NCBI RefSeq assembly: GCF_000711895.1
Contig: NZ_JONO01000041.1
Coordinates: forward strand, 1-46,854
Length of the DNA stretch: 46,854 nucleotides
Origin: Photorhabdus australis DSM 17609
Lineage (GTDB): Bacteria; Pseudomonadota; Gammaproteobacteria; Enterobacterales; Enterobacteriaceae
Direction: 5' to 3'
Shown here: piece by piece, positions 17,186 through 26,826 of the stretch
Numbering within the stretch: position 1 is the stretch's first letter
How the letters are laid out: every line of letters begins with the position of its first letter
Notes under the pieces: generated by a model
The model's input: only the letters and a program-made list of their open reading frames with translations
Told to the model about the DNA's origin: nothing
Database searches by the model: none
Made by a program: the position numbers and the translations under genes

Positions 17186-18895
17186 TCAAATTAATGGTAC
17201 AAAGGGCGATGCTGGGGGAGGCTCAACTAAATGGCCCTGGCCTTTACTGCTCGCCAATGCATTTGCCATTGTTTTAGCAATTTCGTGCTCGCCAATAATG
17301 ACATGGTTAGCCCCACGTTCCATGATATAGGTCACTTCGTCATCATAGTCAGCTCGGACGATAATATTCAGATCCGGACGAGCTTCCCTTGCACTGGCAA
17401 CAATCTCGCCTGCTTCATAGCCATTCGGTATTGTCAGTAATAGGGAGCAGGCACAGTCCAGACGCGCCAGTGACATAATGTCCTTGCTGGCCGCATTGCC
17501 CATGACTGCACTGATACCTTGTTCACCCAATTCTTCAAATTTAGCTCTGGTATTTTCAATAACAACCAGAGGGAATTCTTGTTCCTGTAGGCGTTGGCAT
17601 AGCAAACTGCCGATACGTCCATAGCCGACAATAATAGTGTGACCACAGATATCGACAGGAATTTGTGTTTCTTCTTCCAGAGTTTCTTCTAATAATTGTT
17701 CTTCAATCGTTTCTGTTTTTTCCAGGTAGCGGTCCAACAGGCTGAACAGAACTGGGTTCAGCATAATAGAAACAATTGCACCAGCCAGAACAAGATTGCG
17801 GGCATCCCCATCAAGTAGGCCAAGTGCAACACCAAGACCTGCCAGAATAAAGGCAAATTCACCGATTTGAGCCAGACTGACCGAAATTGTCAGTGCAGTA
17901 CGGCGTGAATGGCCGAACATTTTCACCAGTAACATGGCTGCGGCAGATTTACCGATAATAATAATTGCTAGCGTTGCCAGTATCGCCAGTGGTTGCTGGA
18001 TCAGTACCATTGGGTCGAACAGCATACCAACGGATACGAAGAACAACACAGCAAAAGCATCTCGGAGTGGTAATGTATCTTGAGCGGCACGGTGGCTGAG
18101 TTCTGATTCGTTCAGTACCATACCTGCGAAGAACGCACCTAGCGCAAATGAGGCGTCAAATAGTGAAACAGCACCGTAAGCGATACCCAAAGCGATAACC
18201 AAGACAGCGAGGGTAAACAGTTCTCGCGAGCCTGTACTGGCGGTTTTTGCTAATACCCACGGGATTAGACGGCGGCCAACAACAATCATCAGCAGGATAA
18301 AAGCGATAACTTTGCCGATTGTTATGGCGAGTTCCATAATTAACTGCCCGATGTTGGCTTCCTTATTACCAAGAATACCGGCAGCCGCAGGCAGTAATAC
18401 CAGAGTCAGCACCATCGCCAGATCTTCGACAATCAGCCAGCCGATGGCTATCTGACCTCGTTGGCTATCGATCAATTGACGTTCTTCTAATGCTCGTAAT
18501 AGAACAACGGTGCTGGCGGTTGATAAACAGAGGCCAAAGACGATACCGCTAAATAACTCCCAACCTAGTATTGCTGATAGTCCCATACCAAGCAGTGTTG
18601 CTACCAATATTTGTGCAATAGCGCCAGGGATAGCAATGGATTTTACTGCTAGCAGATCTTTGAGTGAAAAGTGTAGCCCGACACCGAACATTAATAAGAT
18701 CACTCCAATTTCTGCTAGCTCCGGTGCCAGTGAGGCATCAGCGACAAAACCAGGAGTGAAAGGGCCTGCGAGTACTCCCGCAGTAAGATAACCGACTAGC
18801 GGTGAGATTTTCAGGCGTTGTGCCAGCATGCCAAGCAGATAAGCGATAAAGAATCCGCCAACGATAGTGGTGATAAGTGGTGTCGAATGCTCCAT
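17186..18895 (-). CDS. ybaL: YbaL: CPA2 cation/proton antiporter with RCK domain
   Basis: The 569-residue protein matches E. coli YbaL closely by eye along its length (TPLITTIVGGF at the start, then PLVGYLTAGVLAGPFTPGFVAD and VFGLCLSTASTVVLLRALEE). Residues 1 to about 385 form the membrane part of the CPA2/Kef family, with some 12 hydrophobic segments. The C-terminal part (about 415-540) is an RCK/TrkA-N nucleotide-binding domain with GYGRIGSLLC. It is predicted to move potassium or sodium ions against protons across the inner membrane; the physiological role of YbaL is poorly known. In E. coli it is followed by fsr and ushA; here only a fragment of fsr remains. Start: the ATG at 18895 has an AAGGAG-type site upstream. 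Confidence 0.96.
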   Translation of the reverse strand: MEHSTPLITTIVGGFFIAYLLGMLAQRLKISPLVGYLTAGVLAGPFTPGFVADASLAPELAEIGVILLMFGVGLHFSLKDLLAVKSIAIPGAIAQILVATLLGMGLSAILGWELFSGIVFGLCLSTASTVVLLRALEERQLIDSQRGQIAIGWLIVEDLAMVLTLVLLPAAAGILGNKEANIGQLIMELAITIGKVIAFILLMIVVGRRLIPWVLAKTASTGSRELFTLAVLVIALGIAYGAVSLFDASFALGAFFAGMVLNESELSHRAAQDTLPLRDAFAVLFFVSVGMLFDPMVLIQQPLAILATLAIIIIGKSAAAMLLVKMFGHSRRTALTISVSLAQIGEFAFILAGLGVALGLLDGDARNLVLAGAIVSIMLNPVLFSLLDRYLEKTETIEEQLLEETLEEETQIPVDICGHTIIVGYGRIGSLLCQRLQEQEFPLVVIENTRAKFEELGEQGISAVMGNAASKDIMSLARLDCACSLLLTIPNGYEAGEIVASAREARPDLNIIVRADYDDEVTYIMERGANHVIIGEHEIAKTMANALASSKGQGHLVEPPPASPFVPLI

Positions 18896-19092
18896 TAAGG
18901 CTCCTTCTTATTGAGGCTATTAAATAGCATAGTGAAGAGGTAGGTGTAATAATATTTTATAGGTAATTCGAGGTAAATTCGCTAAAAAAATGACTAAAAC
19001 ATAAAAAAATATCGATTGAAAGGATTAAATTACCCGTAATAGAGATTTGTGTCGCTATATTTGATTATTTATGAGATATATAAAGGTTATTC

Positions 19093-19118
19093 CCACATAA
19101 AAAATGGCTTTTATGTGG
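19093..19118 (-). terminator. Hairpin after the fsr remnant
   Basis: A perfect 10-bp stem (CCACATAAAA/TTTTATGTGG) with a 6-base loop lies 18 bases beyond the stop of the fsr remnant. It is probably the former terminator of fsr, retained when the gene body was lost. The U-tract on the minus strand is weak. Confidence 0.5.
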
Positions 19119-19136
19119 TGGAATTTAGCAATTTTT

Positions 19137-19331
19137 CTAGTTGTTATCTTCTATATTAGGTAATAAGGCGGTAAATATGCCAAGTAACGGTAGAAAAGCA
19201 CAAATCTGATAAACCAGTTCAATACTTGTTCTGTCCGCAATGTTGCCAAGTACCGCTGCGCCAATACCTCCCATACCAAAAGCCAACCCGAAAAACAGAC
19301 CAGATATCATCCCGGTTATTGGGAATGAGTT
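19137..19331 (-). pseudogene. fsr: fsr remnant (fosmidomycin-resistance MFS transporter, C-terminus only)
   Basis: On the minus strand an open stretch of about 65 codons ends at TAG (19139-19137). It encodes ITGMISGLFFGLAFGMGGIG followed by AAVLGNIADRTSIELVYQIC and FLPLLGIFTALLPN, which is the last part of an Fsr-type MFS transporter. A TAA lies in frame just upstream (19340-19338), and no further MFS sequence is seen between it and ushA, where more than 300 codons would be expected. In E. coli fsr lies between ybaL and ushA, exactly the place occupied here. The fragment has no start codon or ribosome-binding site, so it is a deletion relic. Confidence 0.82.
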
Positions 19332-19544
19332 TGTTGGTTATTTGTTACATTTTACATATTAGGCTGATATTAATTTTTTACTACACCGTAGATAGTTTGA
19401 TAATACGCTCAAAAAAATGAAATGAAATATGTTCTAATAATCACATAACGTAACCTATCTCAGAAATGATTTGTTAATCCCGCCTTGTTAGCTTTTGAAG
19501 CTGTTCTTGCATGGCAATTCACTAAAAAAACATGGAGATATACC

Positions 19545-21203
19545 ATGAAGTTTTCGTTTAAGACCTCAGCTTGTGCTTTGGTTGTTTCTATGACACTACT
19601 TCCAGCAATGGCAAATGCTTGGGAAAAAGATAAAACCTATAGCATTACTATTTTACACACCAACGACCATCATGGGCATTTTTGGTACAACGACCACGGT
19701 GAATATGGTTTAGCTGCTCAAAAAACAGTTGTTGATGAAATCCGTCAAGAAGTCACCGAAAGAGGCGGTAGTGTGTTATTGCTTTCCGGTGGAGATATTA
19801 ATACTGGCGTACCAGAGTCTGATCTGCAAGATGCGGAGCCTGATTTTAAAGGAATGAATCTGGTAGGTTATGATGCAATGGCGTTGGGTAACCACGAGTT
19901 TGATAATCCGCTGTCAGTATTGCGTCAGCAGGAAAAATGGGCGAACTTTCCTTTCCTCTCGGCCAATATTTACGATACCAGCACCGGCAAACGTTTGTTC
20001 AAGCCTTATACCATCTTTGATAAACAAGGGGTTAAGATTGCGGTTATTGGCCTGACGACTGATGATACGGCGAAAATCGGCAATCCTGCTAACTTCCCTA
20101 ATGTTGAATTTCGGGTTCCCGCGATAGAAGCTAAAATGGTCATTGAGGATCTGAAAAAAAATGAAAAGCCAGATGTGATTATTGCGGCAACCCATATGGG
20201 GCATTATGACAACGGTAATCATGGTTCTAACGCGCCGGGTGATGTTGAAATGGCGCGTAGTTTGCCTGCGGGCTATTTGGATATGATTGTAGGTGGTCAC
20301 TCACAAGACCCGGTTTGTATGTCTATGAAAAATAGAGATTATAAACAGGTTGATTATGTGCCGGGATCGCCATGTGCGCCTGATCGTCAGAATGGTGTTT
20401 GGATTGTTCAGGCTCACGAGTGGGGTAAATATGTTGGCCGTGCTGATTTTGAGTTCCGCAATGGTGAATTTAAGCTGACTCATTATGATTTAATTCCCAT
20501 TAATCTTAATAAAAATGTGAAAAAACCGGATGGTTCTACTGAGCGTGTTTATTACACTCATGAAATTGTGCAAAACCCAGAGATGATAAAGTTGCTAACA
20601 CCTTACCAGAATAAAGGTGATAAACAGTTAAACGTAAAAGTAGGTTCTGTTGAGGGTAAACTGGAAGGTGATCGCAGCAAAGTTCGTTTTGTTCAGACTA
20701 ATATGGCTCATGTTATTCTTTCTGCTTTGATGGAACGCGCGAATGCTGATTTCGCTATTATCAGTGGTGGCGGTATTCGTGATTCCATTGAATCAGGCGA
20801 TATCACTTATAAAGATGTACTGAAAGTGCATCCATTCGCTAACTCATTGGTTTATGTTGATCTGAAAGGTAGCGAAGTTGAAAAATATCTGGCAGTCGTT
20901 GCTAACATGAAAGTTGACTCCGGTGCTTATGCCCAGTTCTTGAATGTCAGTTTGATTGCTGATGGCAAGGGTGTTAAAGATGTCAAAATCGGTGGAAAAC
21001 CTTTGGAACTCAACAAAACTTACCGCCTGGCAATGCTTGATTTTAATGCTATCGGTGGTGATGGTTACCCTCGTCTGGACAATCATCCAACCTATGTCAA
21101 CACGGGTTTTGTTGATGCGGAAGTTCTGAAAGGATATATCGAGAAGCATTCACCATTGGAAGCGGCTGATTATAAGCCAAAAGGTGAAATTGTTTATCAA
21201 TAA
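19545..21203 (+). CDS. ushA: UshA: periplasmic UDP-sugar hydrolase / 5'-nucleotidase
   Basis: The start is the ATG at 19545, with GGAG seven bases upstream; the open frame extends 20 codons further but those lack homology. The 552-residue product has a signal peptide (ending ANA before WEKDKTY). Its N-terminal metallophosphoesterase domain carries the dinuclear metal ligands in ILHTNDHHGHFW, LSGGDINTG, GNHEFD, ATHMGHYD and GGHSQDP. The C-terminal substrate-binding domain includes FAIISGGGIRDS and DFNAIGGDGYP. UshA salvages extracellular nucleotides by hydrolysing UDP-glucose and 5'-nucleotides to nucleosides and phosphate. The length agrees with the E. coli enzyme (550). It converges on ybbP, with a large hairpin between the two stops. 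Confidence 0.97.
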   Translation: MKFSFKTSACALVVSMTLLPAMANAWEKDKTYSITILHTNDHHGHFWYNDHGEYGLAAQKTVVDEIRQEVTERGGSVLLLSGGDINTGVPESDLQDAEPDFKGMNLVGYDAMALGNHEFDNPLSVLRQQEKWANFPFLSANIYDTSTGKRLFKPYTIFDKQGVKIAVIGLTTDDTAKIGNPANFPNVEFRVPAIEAKMVIEDLKKNEKPDVIIAATHMGHYDNGNHGSNAPGDVEMARSLPAGYLDMIVGGHSQDPVCMSMKNRDYKQVDYVPGSPCAPDRQNGVWIVQAHEWGKYVGRADFEFRNGEFKLTHYDLIPINLNKNVKKPDGSTERVYYTHEIVQNPEMIKLLTPYQNKGDKQLNVKVGSVEGKLEGDRSKVRFVQTNMAHVILSALMERANADFAIISGGGIRDSIESGDITYKDVLKVHPFANSLVYVDLKGSEVEKYLAVVANMKVDSGAYAQFLNVSLIADGKGVKDVKIGGKPLELNKTYRLAMLDFNAIGGDGYPRLDNHPTYVNTGFVDAEVLKGYIEKHSPLEAADYKPKGEIVYQ

Positions 21204-21228
21204 CTCCTGATAAGGTGGGATAAATCGG

Positions 21229-21288
21229 CAGGGCTGCAATTTTGCACTGACCGCGAACTGTCGGCGGCAGTTTGATCTGGCAGCCCTG
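21229..21288. other. 60-nt nested inverted repeat between ushA and ybbP
   Basis: The outer stem CAGGGCTGC/GCAGCCCTG is 9 bp and perfect. After an 8-base asymmetric region on each side, an inner stem ACTG(A)CCGC/GCGGCAGT forms with one bulged A. The GC content is far above the surroundings. It lies 25 bases after the ushA stop and 37 before the ybbP stop, so it may act as a shared transcript end, although no T-tract follows either arm. It could also be a dispersed REP/BIME-like repeat. Confidence 0.6.
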
Positions 21289-21325
21289 ATATTTAAGCTT
21301 TGGTAATGTCGGCGAAAATACTCTT

Positions 21326-23758
21326 TTATCCCTGAATTTGCCGGTGTAATCCCGTTCCTCGTAATAACCTGATTCCCAGCCAACTACCACATAAAGAAAG
21401 CAATAAGCTGCTGATGATTGGCAGTAAGAGCCACATTTGCCATTCTGGTTGCCATGGAAAATCAAAAACTTTTGTTTGCAACAACCAAAGCGCAGCTTCT
21501 GCGCCTAATGCGGCGGCAAAACCTGCCATTAACCCAAGCAACGCAAATTCACTCCAAAGGGTACGGCGCAGTAATGGCTTACTCGCTCCCAAGGTGCGGT
21601 AAACCACGAGTTCAATTTGCCGCCGGTGCATTCCTACCTGAACTTGTGCCAACAGGAGTAATACGCCACATACCATGACCAACCCGACCATGACCTCCAA
21701 CGCTTTACCTACCTGTTGTAAAATACCCTGAATTTGCTTAATCATTGCGCCCGTATCAAGCAGACTCAATGTCGGAAATTGACGATTAAGTTCGGTCAAG
21801 AGGCGACCATCACCTTCATAATGGAAACTGGTTAGCCAGGTTTGTTGCTGATTTTCTAATGCGCGTTTGGGAAAGATAAATAGGAAGTTTGGCCGCAAGC
21901 TTTCCCAATCTACCAACCGGATACTGCTGACTGTGACGCTGAATTGCTGTGTATCACCACTGAATGTCAGTTTATCGCCGATTTTGATTGCCAAACGTTC
22001 AGCAACTTTCTGCTCAATAGAGACTTCATTCTCTTTTGGTGGCCAGCTACCTTCTGTCAAAGTATTAAACGGGGGAAGTTCTTCTTTCCATGTCAGATTC
22101 AATTCCCGTCGCACAATGTTGCTGTCCGGTTCTTTGGCATCTGCCCACGCAATGGCTGACTGATCATTAATTTCCGTCAGGCGGGCCAATACTACTGGAT
22201 AAAATTCTGTAAGTTTAATCTGATACTGATCCAGTAAATGTTTTACCTGTGGAATTTGCTGTCCAGTCATGTTAATCAGAAAATAGTTTGGGCTATCTGG
22301 TGGCAATTGCTGTTGCCAGCGGTCAAGTAAATCACCCCTGATCACTAACAACAAAGCCAGTAACATAAATGATAAAGAGAAAGACGCCAGTTGAGTCACA
22401 GTTTGAAATGGCTGCCGCAGTAGTCGACTAATCGCTAAACGAAAACTGAGATGGCGGGATTTCAAATGGCGCAATAGCCACAATCCTCCCCAACCGAGTA
22501 CCGCCAGTAACAAGGCAACAATCATTACGCCAGCAAGTAACGCCCATAATATAGGATTGGTGCCCGTCAGAAGAACAAGCCCACTAACTACGGCCAATGT
22601 CACCAATGGCAAGTAATAACGCAATGGCCAGACAGGCGCGATAATATCATCACGCAATACTCGTGATGGCTGTGTTGTCATTAATTGCCTGTATGGGCGC
22701 ATCCCAACTAGCAAGGTAATAACAGATAATGCTCCTAATGCCCATACCCACGGCCAGAACCCTGCCTCTGGTAAAGTCTTCGGCAACATAGGCGCCAGAG
22801 TCTGTATTAGCAGATATTCAAACATCAATCCTAAAAGCGCACCTACCAACGCCGCCGCCACTAATAGCACTAACCACTGACCAATCACCCACTTACGCAA
22901 GGCCCAGCGTCCCGCGCCAAGTGTTTTAAGTACGGCGATCAAGTTATGCCGGCTATGGCAATAGTGAGTCATTGATACTGCCACAGCAGCAACAGCAAGT
23001 AATAGTGTGAGCAAAGCTGATAACAACAGGAATTGTTGCGCTCTTTCAATAGATTTTGCCAGCGCGCCACTATCCTGCTCCAGGGTATACCAGCGCTGAT
23101 CAGCCTTAAGTTGTGGATCAATCAATTGCTGATATTGATAAATGGCTTCTTTATCACCAGAAAACATATAACGGTAAGTCAGACGACTACCCGGCTGAAT
23201 TGCACCGGTGGACTGGGCATCGTCAAGACTGATTAGGATCCGTGGTGCAATCTGAAATGGATTGAAACCACTGTCTGGTTCCTGAATTAATTCTCCGCTG
23301 ACTCTGAGTGTGGTGTCACCAACATCCAGATTATCGCCAATTTTGATTTTCAACAGTTCAAGCAAACGCGGTGCGACCAGAACGGTACCTTTTTCTGCTT
23401 GCAAACCGGGGGGATTGGTTTCCAGCTTGCCATATAACGGATAGAGATTGTCTGCGGCTTTCACATTAGCCAGTTGAGGAATATCCCCGGCATAGGTCAT
23501 CGTGGTGAAAGAGAGCTGGCTACTCAACTTTAACCCAAGATCTTTCGCCTGTTGTAACCATCTGCCATCTACCGGATAAGACGCCCGCAGAACCAAATCA
23601 CCTGCCAGAAAATCCCGGCTCTGGTAATGAACACTTTGATCAATACGATCACTGATCCTGCCTAATGCCAACACGCAAGCGACAGCCAGAGTGAGAGATA
23701 ACCAAACAATCAATAAAGAGGGAGTGCGCCATTCGCGCCAGAACCAGCGCCAAATCAT
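21326..23758 (-). CDS. ybbP: YbbP: ABC transporter permease, FtsX-like
   Basis: The 810-residue inner-membrane protein begins MIWRWFWREWRTPSLL. It has the layout of MacB/LolC-type permeases doubled in one chain: one TM helix, a large periplasmic domain, a group of TM helices near residues 240-430, a second periplasmic domain, and three final TM helices (around 690-800). It overlaps the ybbA stop by four bases (ATGA), so permease and ATPase are coupled. With YbbA it forms a putative type VII ABC system; its cargo is not established. The ybbA-ybbP pair is next to tesA in enterobacteria generally, which hints at a lipid- or lysophospholipid-related job. The length matches E. coli (804). Confidence 0.93.
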   Translation of the reverse strand: MIWRWFWREWRTPSLLIVWLSLTLAVACVLALGRISDRIDQSVHYQSRDFLAGDLVLRASYPVDGRWLQQAKDLGLKLSSQLSFTTMTYAGDIPQLANVKAADNLYPLYGKLETNPPGLQAEKGTVLVAPRLLELLKIKIGDNLDVGDTTLRVSGELIQEPDSGFNPFQIAPRILISLDDAQSTGAIQPGSRLTYRYMFSGDKEAIYQYQQLIDPQLKADQRWYTLEQDSGALAKSIERAQQFLLLSALLTLLLAVAAVAVSMTHYCHSRHNLIAVLKTLGAGRWALRKWVIGQWLVLLVAAALVGALLGLMFEYLLIQTLAPMLPKTLPEAGFWPWVWALGALSVITLLVGMRPYRQLMTTQPSRVLRDDIIAPVWPLRYYLPLVTLAVVSGLVLLTGTNPILWALLAGVMIVALLLAVLGWGGLWLLRHLKSRHLSFRLAISRLLRQPFQTVTQLASFSLSFMLLALLLVIRGDLLDRWQQQLPPDSPNYFLINMTGQQIPQVKHLLDQYQIKLTEFYPVVLARLTEINDQSAIAWADAKEPDSNIVRRELNLTWKEELPPFNTLTEGSWPPKENEVSIEQKVAERLAIKIGDKLTFSGDTQQFSVTVSSIRLVDWESLRPNFLFIFPKRALENQQQTWLTSFHYEGDGRLLTELNRQFPTLSLLDTGAMIKQIQGILQQVGKALEVMVGLVMVCGVLLLLAQVQVGMHRRQIELVVYRTLGASKPLLRRTLWSEFALLGLMAGFAAALGAEAALWLLQTKVFDFPWQPEWQMWLLLPIISSLLLSLCGSWLGIRLLRGTGLHRQIQG

Positions 23759-24441
23759 CTTTCTTCCCTCAATGTTCCATCAACCAGTCGTAAGCAACGT
23801 TGACAGCGGGCGGCAAGCTGGCTGTCATGAGTGACCAGAATTAATGTTGTGGCGTAATCACGATTCAGAGAAAACAGTAAGTCAGCGATGCGATCACCAG
23901 TTTGTCGATCCAAATTACCTGTTGGTTCATCAGCAAACAGAATTTTTGGCTGACTGCTAAATGCCCGTGCTAATGCTACCCTCTGTTGTTCACCACCAGA
24001 AAGTTGGGCTGGCATATGTTTCAAACGTTTCCCCAATCCTAATTGTTCAAGCAATTCGATGGCTTGCTTCTTACTACTATTTTCAGTCTCACCGCGTAAT
24101 AAAGCAGGGAGCTGGACATTTTCTAGGGCGTTTAATGTTGGAATTAACATAAATGACTGAAATACAAAACCGACATTTTCAGCTCGTAGTTTCGCCCTCT
24201 GTTCTTCATTCATTTGGCTTAAATTATGCCCTAACAGCCGGACTTCACCGTCACTACCATCATCCAACCCGGCAATAATGCCAAGCAGTGTGGATTTACC
24301 CGATCCAGATTCTCCTACCAGAGCAATGGTCTGTGCAGGCTCGACAACCAACCTGACTCCCTGCAATATAGTGATCTTATGTTCCCCCTGACCAACGTGT
24401 TTACTGAGATGCTGAACTTCAAGAATATTTCCCGTTATCAT
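23755..24441 (-). CDS. ybbA: YbbA: ABC transporter ATPase subunit
   Basis: The 228-residue protein is a LolD/MacB-type ATPase. It has a Walker A (GESGSGKST, about 43-51), a Q-loop (FVFQSFMLIPTLNALENV), an ABC signature (LSGGEQQRVALARA), a Walker B with catalytic Glu (ILFADEPTGNLD) and an H-loop (VTHDSQ). It pairs with YbbP, encoded 3' with a 4-base overlap. The start codon at 24441 lies inside the divergent tesA coding region: the two genes overlap head to head by 33 bases. This means each ribosome-binding site is inside the other gene. E. coli has a similarly tight arrangement. Confidence 0.95.
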   Translation of the reverse strand: MITGNILEVQHLSKHVGQGEHKITILQGVRLVVEPAQTIALVGESGSGKSTLLGIIAGLDDGSDGEVRLLGHNLSQMNEEQRAKLRAENVGFVFQSFMLIPTLNALENVQLPALLRGETENSSKKQAIELLEQLGLGKRLKHMPAQLSGGEQQRVALARAFSSQPKILFADEPTGNLDRQTGDRIADLLFSLNRDYATTLILVTHDSQLAARCQRCLRLVDGTLREER

Positions 24442-25044
24442 TTACTTTTCCTATTACTATTGGTGTTATCCAGCGCCAGAACTATTGCGGCAGATACCCT
24501 GCTGATCTTGGGTGATAGCCTCAGCGCGGGTTACCATCTGCCGGTTGAACAATCATGGCCTGCTCTGATGGAAAGAAAGTGGCAGAAATCCGGCAATAAA
24601 ATCACTGTTATCAACGGCAGTATCAGCGGTAACACCGCTGCTCAGGGCCTTGAAAGGCTACCTGGATTACTTAAACAATATCAACCCCGTTGGGTATTGA
24701 TAGAATTGGGTGCCAATGATGGGTTACGCGGTTTTCCCCCACAACAAACAGAACACGATCTACAACAGATCATCACCTTAGTGAAACAAGCCAATATTCA
24801 ACCTTTATTGATGCAAATCCGTTTGCCACCAAATTACGGGCGCCGTTATACCGAATCTTTTGCCAGGATTTACCCCAGACTGGCAGAACATAATCAAATT
24901 CCTCTGCTGCCGTTTTATATGGAACAAGTCGCTATTAAACCGGAGTGGGTGCAACAAGACGGATTACATCCTAATCTAGCCGCTCAGCCATTTATCGCTG
25001 ACTGGATGTCTGACACACTATCAGTACATCTTAATTATTCTTAA
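24409..25044 (+). CDS. tesA: TesA: multifunctional acyl-CoA thioesterase I / lysophospholipase L1
   Basis: The start is the ATG at 24409 (MLNFKNISRYHLLF), which matches known TesA N-termini; ATGs further upstream lack homology. The 211-residue precursor has a signal peptide (cleaved after IAA before DTLLILG). It is an SGNH hydrolase with block I GDSLSAGY (nucleophile Ser), block II Gly in NGSISGNT, block III GANDGLRG and block V DGLHPN with catalytic Asp and His. It hydrolyses acyl-CoAs, lysophospholipids and some esters in the periplasm. It is divergent from ybbA and overlaps it by 33 bases; ybbO follows after 50 bases. Confidence 0.96.
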   Translation: MLNFKNISRYHLLFLLLLVLSSARTIAADTLLILGDSLSAGYHLPVEQSWPALMERKWQKSGNKITVINGSISGNTAAQGLERLPGLLKQYQPRWVLIELGANDGLRGFPPQQTEHDLQQIITLVKQANIQPLLMQIRLPPNYGRRYTESFARIYPRLAEHNQIPLLPFYMEQVAIKPEWVQQDGLHPNLAAQPFIADWMSDTLSVHLNYS

Positions 25045-25094
25045 GTAGTAAACTATTAGTTTCAACAAATTGATGTATATAAGTAGGTAAAGTT

Positions 25095-25880
25095 ATGCAA
25101 AAGTCAGTTCTTATCACAGGCTGTTCCAGTGGAATTGGTCTGGTGGCGGCGAAAACACTACATCAGCGGGGCTATAGAGTATTAGCAGCTTGTCGAAAAC
25201 CCGCAGATTTACAGCGTATGCGCGAGTTAGGACTGGAACCTATCGAATTAGATCTTGATGACAAGATGAGTGTTGAACGTGCCGCTGCTGAAGTCATCAA
25301 GCTAACCAATGGTCGCCTGTACGGACTGTTTAATAATGGTGGTTTTGGTATTTATGGTCCTTTGAACACTATCAGTCGTGAACAATTGGAACAGCAATTC
25401 TCAACCAATCTGTTTGGTACACATCAACTTACTTGTTTACTACTCCCAATCATGCAACTTCATGGTGAAGGTCGTATTATCCAAACCAGTTCGGTAATGG
25501 GACTAATTTCAACCCCAGGTCGCGGTGCTTATTCTGCCAGTAAATATGCTTTAGAAGCATGGTCAGATGCATTAAGAATGGAATTGGCAGGGACAGGCAT
25601 TAAATCCAGCTTGATTGTACCAGGCCCGATAAAAACACGTTTTACCGAAAACGTGAATCAGACACAACGTGATAAGCCTGTCAGAAACTCTAGAATCGCC
25701 CGCTATTTTACTCTGACACCCGAAGCGGTTGTGCGTAAATTGATTCACGCTTTAGAAAGCCCGAACCCTAAATTACGTTATCCAGTGACTTGGATCACTC
25801 ATGCGGTAACTATTATGCGCCGGATTTTACCGGGAAGATTAATGGATAAAATACTGACTAAACAGAGTGGTATAGCTTGA
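25095..25880 (+). CDS. ybbO: YbbO: short-chain dehydrogenase/reductase
   Basis: This 261-residue classical SDR has the cofactor motif TGCSSGIG (residues 8-15) and CRKPADLQ, where the basic residue after beta-2 suggests NADP(H). It also has NNGGFGIYG, and the active-site Ser, Tyr and Lys in QTSSVMG and YSASKYALEAW. E. coli YbbO is an NADP-dependent aldehyde reductase active on medium- and long-chain aldehydes, and the same role is likely. The C-terminus carries a hydrophobic and basic stretch (WITHAVTIMRRILPGR) that may associate with membrane, as in other long-chain SDRs. The gene follows tesA in the same direction, and cnoX follows after 66 bases. Confidence 0.92.
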   Translation: MQKSVLITGCSSGIGLVAAKTLHQRGYRVLAACRKPADLQRMRELGLEPIELDLDDKMSVERAAAEVIKLTNGRLYGLFNNGGFGIYGPLNTISREQLEQQFSTNLFGTHQLTCLLLPIMQLHGEGRIIQTSSVMGLISTPGRGAYSASKYALEAWSDALRMELAGTGIKSSLIVPGPIKTRFTENVNQTQRDKPVRNSRIARYFTLTPEAVVRKLIHALESPNPKLRYPVTWITHAVTIMRRILPGRLMDKILTKQSGIA

Positions 25881-25946
25881 AAGTTAGCAAAGTAACCTCA
25901 TCTGTTCAATAATACCCTACAACACTGAATTTAAGAGACTCATTAT

Positions 25947-26804
25947 ATGCTACCAACCACTACTGGAATTGACATTAACGAAAGTAATCTGCATCAAGCT
26001 ATTGAACAGTCTATGACTGTGCCGGTTTTATTTTATTTCTGGTCTGAACGTAGCCCTCATTGTCAGGAATTAAGTATAACGCTGGATAAACTAGCCGCAG
26101 AATATGCCGGTCAATTGGTTCTGGCAAAAGTAGATTGCGATAAAGAACAAATGATCGCAGCACAATTTGGTTTACGAGCCATTCCTACTGTGTATGTTTT
26201 GCAACAAGGCCAACCAGTAGATGGTTTTCAGGGGCCACAACCGGAAAAAGCGATTAGAGAGATGCTTACCCGCGTATTACCCAAACCAGAAGAGCTGAAA
26301 GCTGCTCAAGCTGAGGAACTTATCGCAGAAGGAAAATATCAGGAAGCACTCCCGCTATTGAAAGAAGCCTGCCAATTGGCCCCCAAAAACAGTGAAATTG
26401 CGCTTAAGTTGACTGAAGTGCAAATTATGCTCAATAATATACAAGAAGCTCAGGAAATTCTGAATCTTATTCCATTACAGGACCAGGATTCTCATTATCA
26501 CAGTTTACTGGCTAAAATTGAGTTACAAAAGCAAGCCGCGGATACACCGGAGATCCAGCAATTGCAACAAGAATTCTCCACTCAACCGGAAAATGCAGAC
26601 TTGGCTGTTAAACTCGCACTGAAATTGCACGAAGTTAGTCGTAATGAAGAAGCTCTGGAATTATTACTGGGTTTTCTGAAAAAAGATCTTTCTGCGGCCA
26701 ATGGTGCAATCCGGAAAACAATGATGGATATTATGTCTGCAATGGGAACCGGTAATGCTCTGGCTTCGAAATATCGTCGTCAGGTTTATTCGCTGCTTTA
26801 CTGA
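25947..26804 (+). CDS. cnoX: CnoX (YbbN): thioredoxin-like chaperone with TPR tail
   Basis: The 285-residue protein has an N-terminal thioredoxin fold (about 1-110) in which the usual CxxC site is SPHC, so the first cysteine is missing. This is normal for the family (SQHC in E. coli) and removes reductase activity. The remaining two-thirds consist of TPR-like helices ([20 protein letters not shown] onward). In E. coli CnoX is a holdase activated by hypochlorous acid that hands clients to GroEL and DnaK and protects them from overoxidation. It lies 22 bases upstream of qmcA. All the features needed for the role are present. Confidence 0.93.
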   Translation: MLPTTTGIDINESNLHQAIEQSMTVPVLFYFWSERSPHCQELSITLDKLAAEYAGQLVLAKVDCDKEQMIAAQFGLRAIPTVYVLQQGQPVDGFQGPQPEKAIREMLTRVLPKPEELKAAQAEELIAEGKYQEALPLLKEACQLAPKNSEIALKLTEVQIMLNNIQEAQEILNLIPLQDQDSHYHSLLAKIELQKQAADTPEIQQLQQEFSTQPENADLAVKLALKLHEVSRNEEALELLLGFLKKDLSAANGAIRKTMMDIMSAMGTGNALASKYRRQVYSLLY

Positions 26805-26826
26805 TTTATTTGATTAAGGAATTGTT

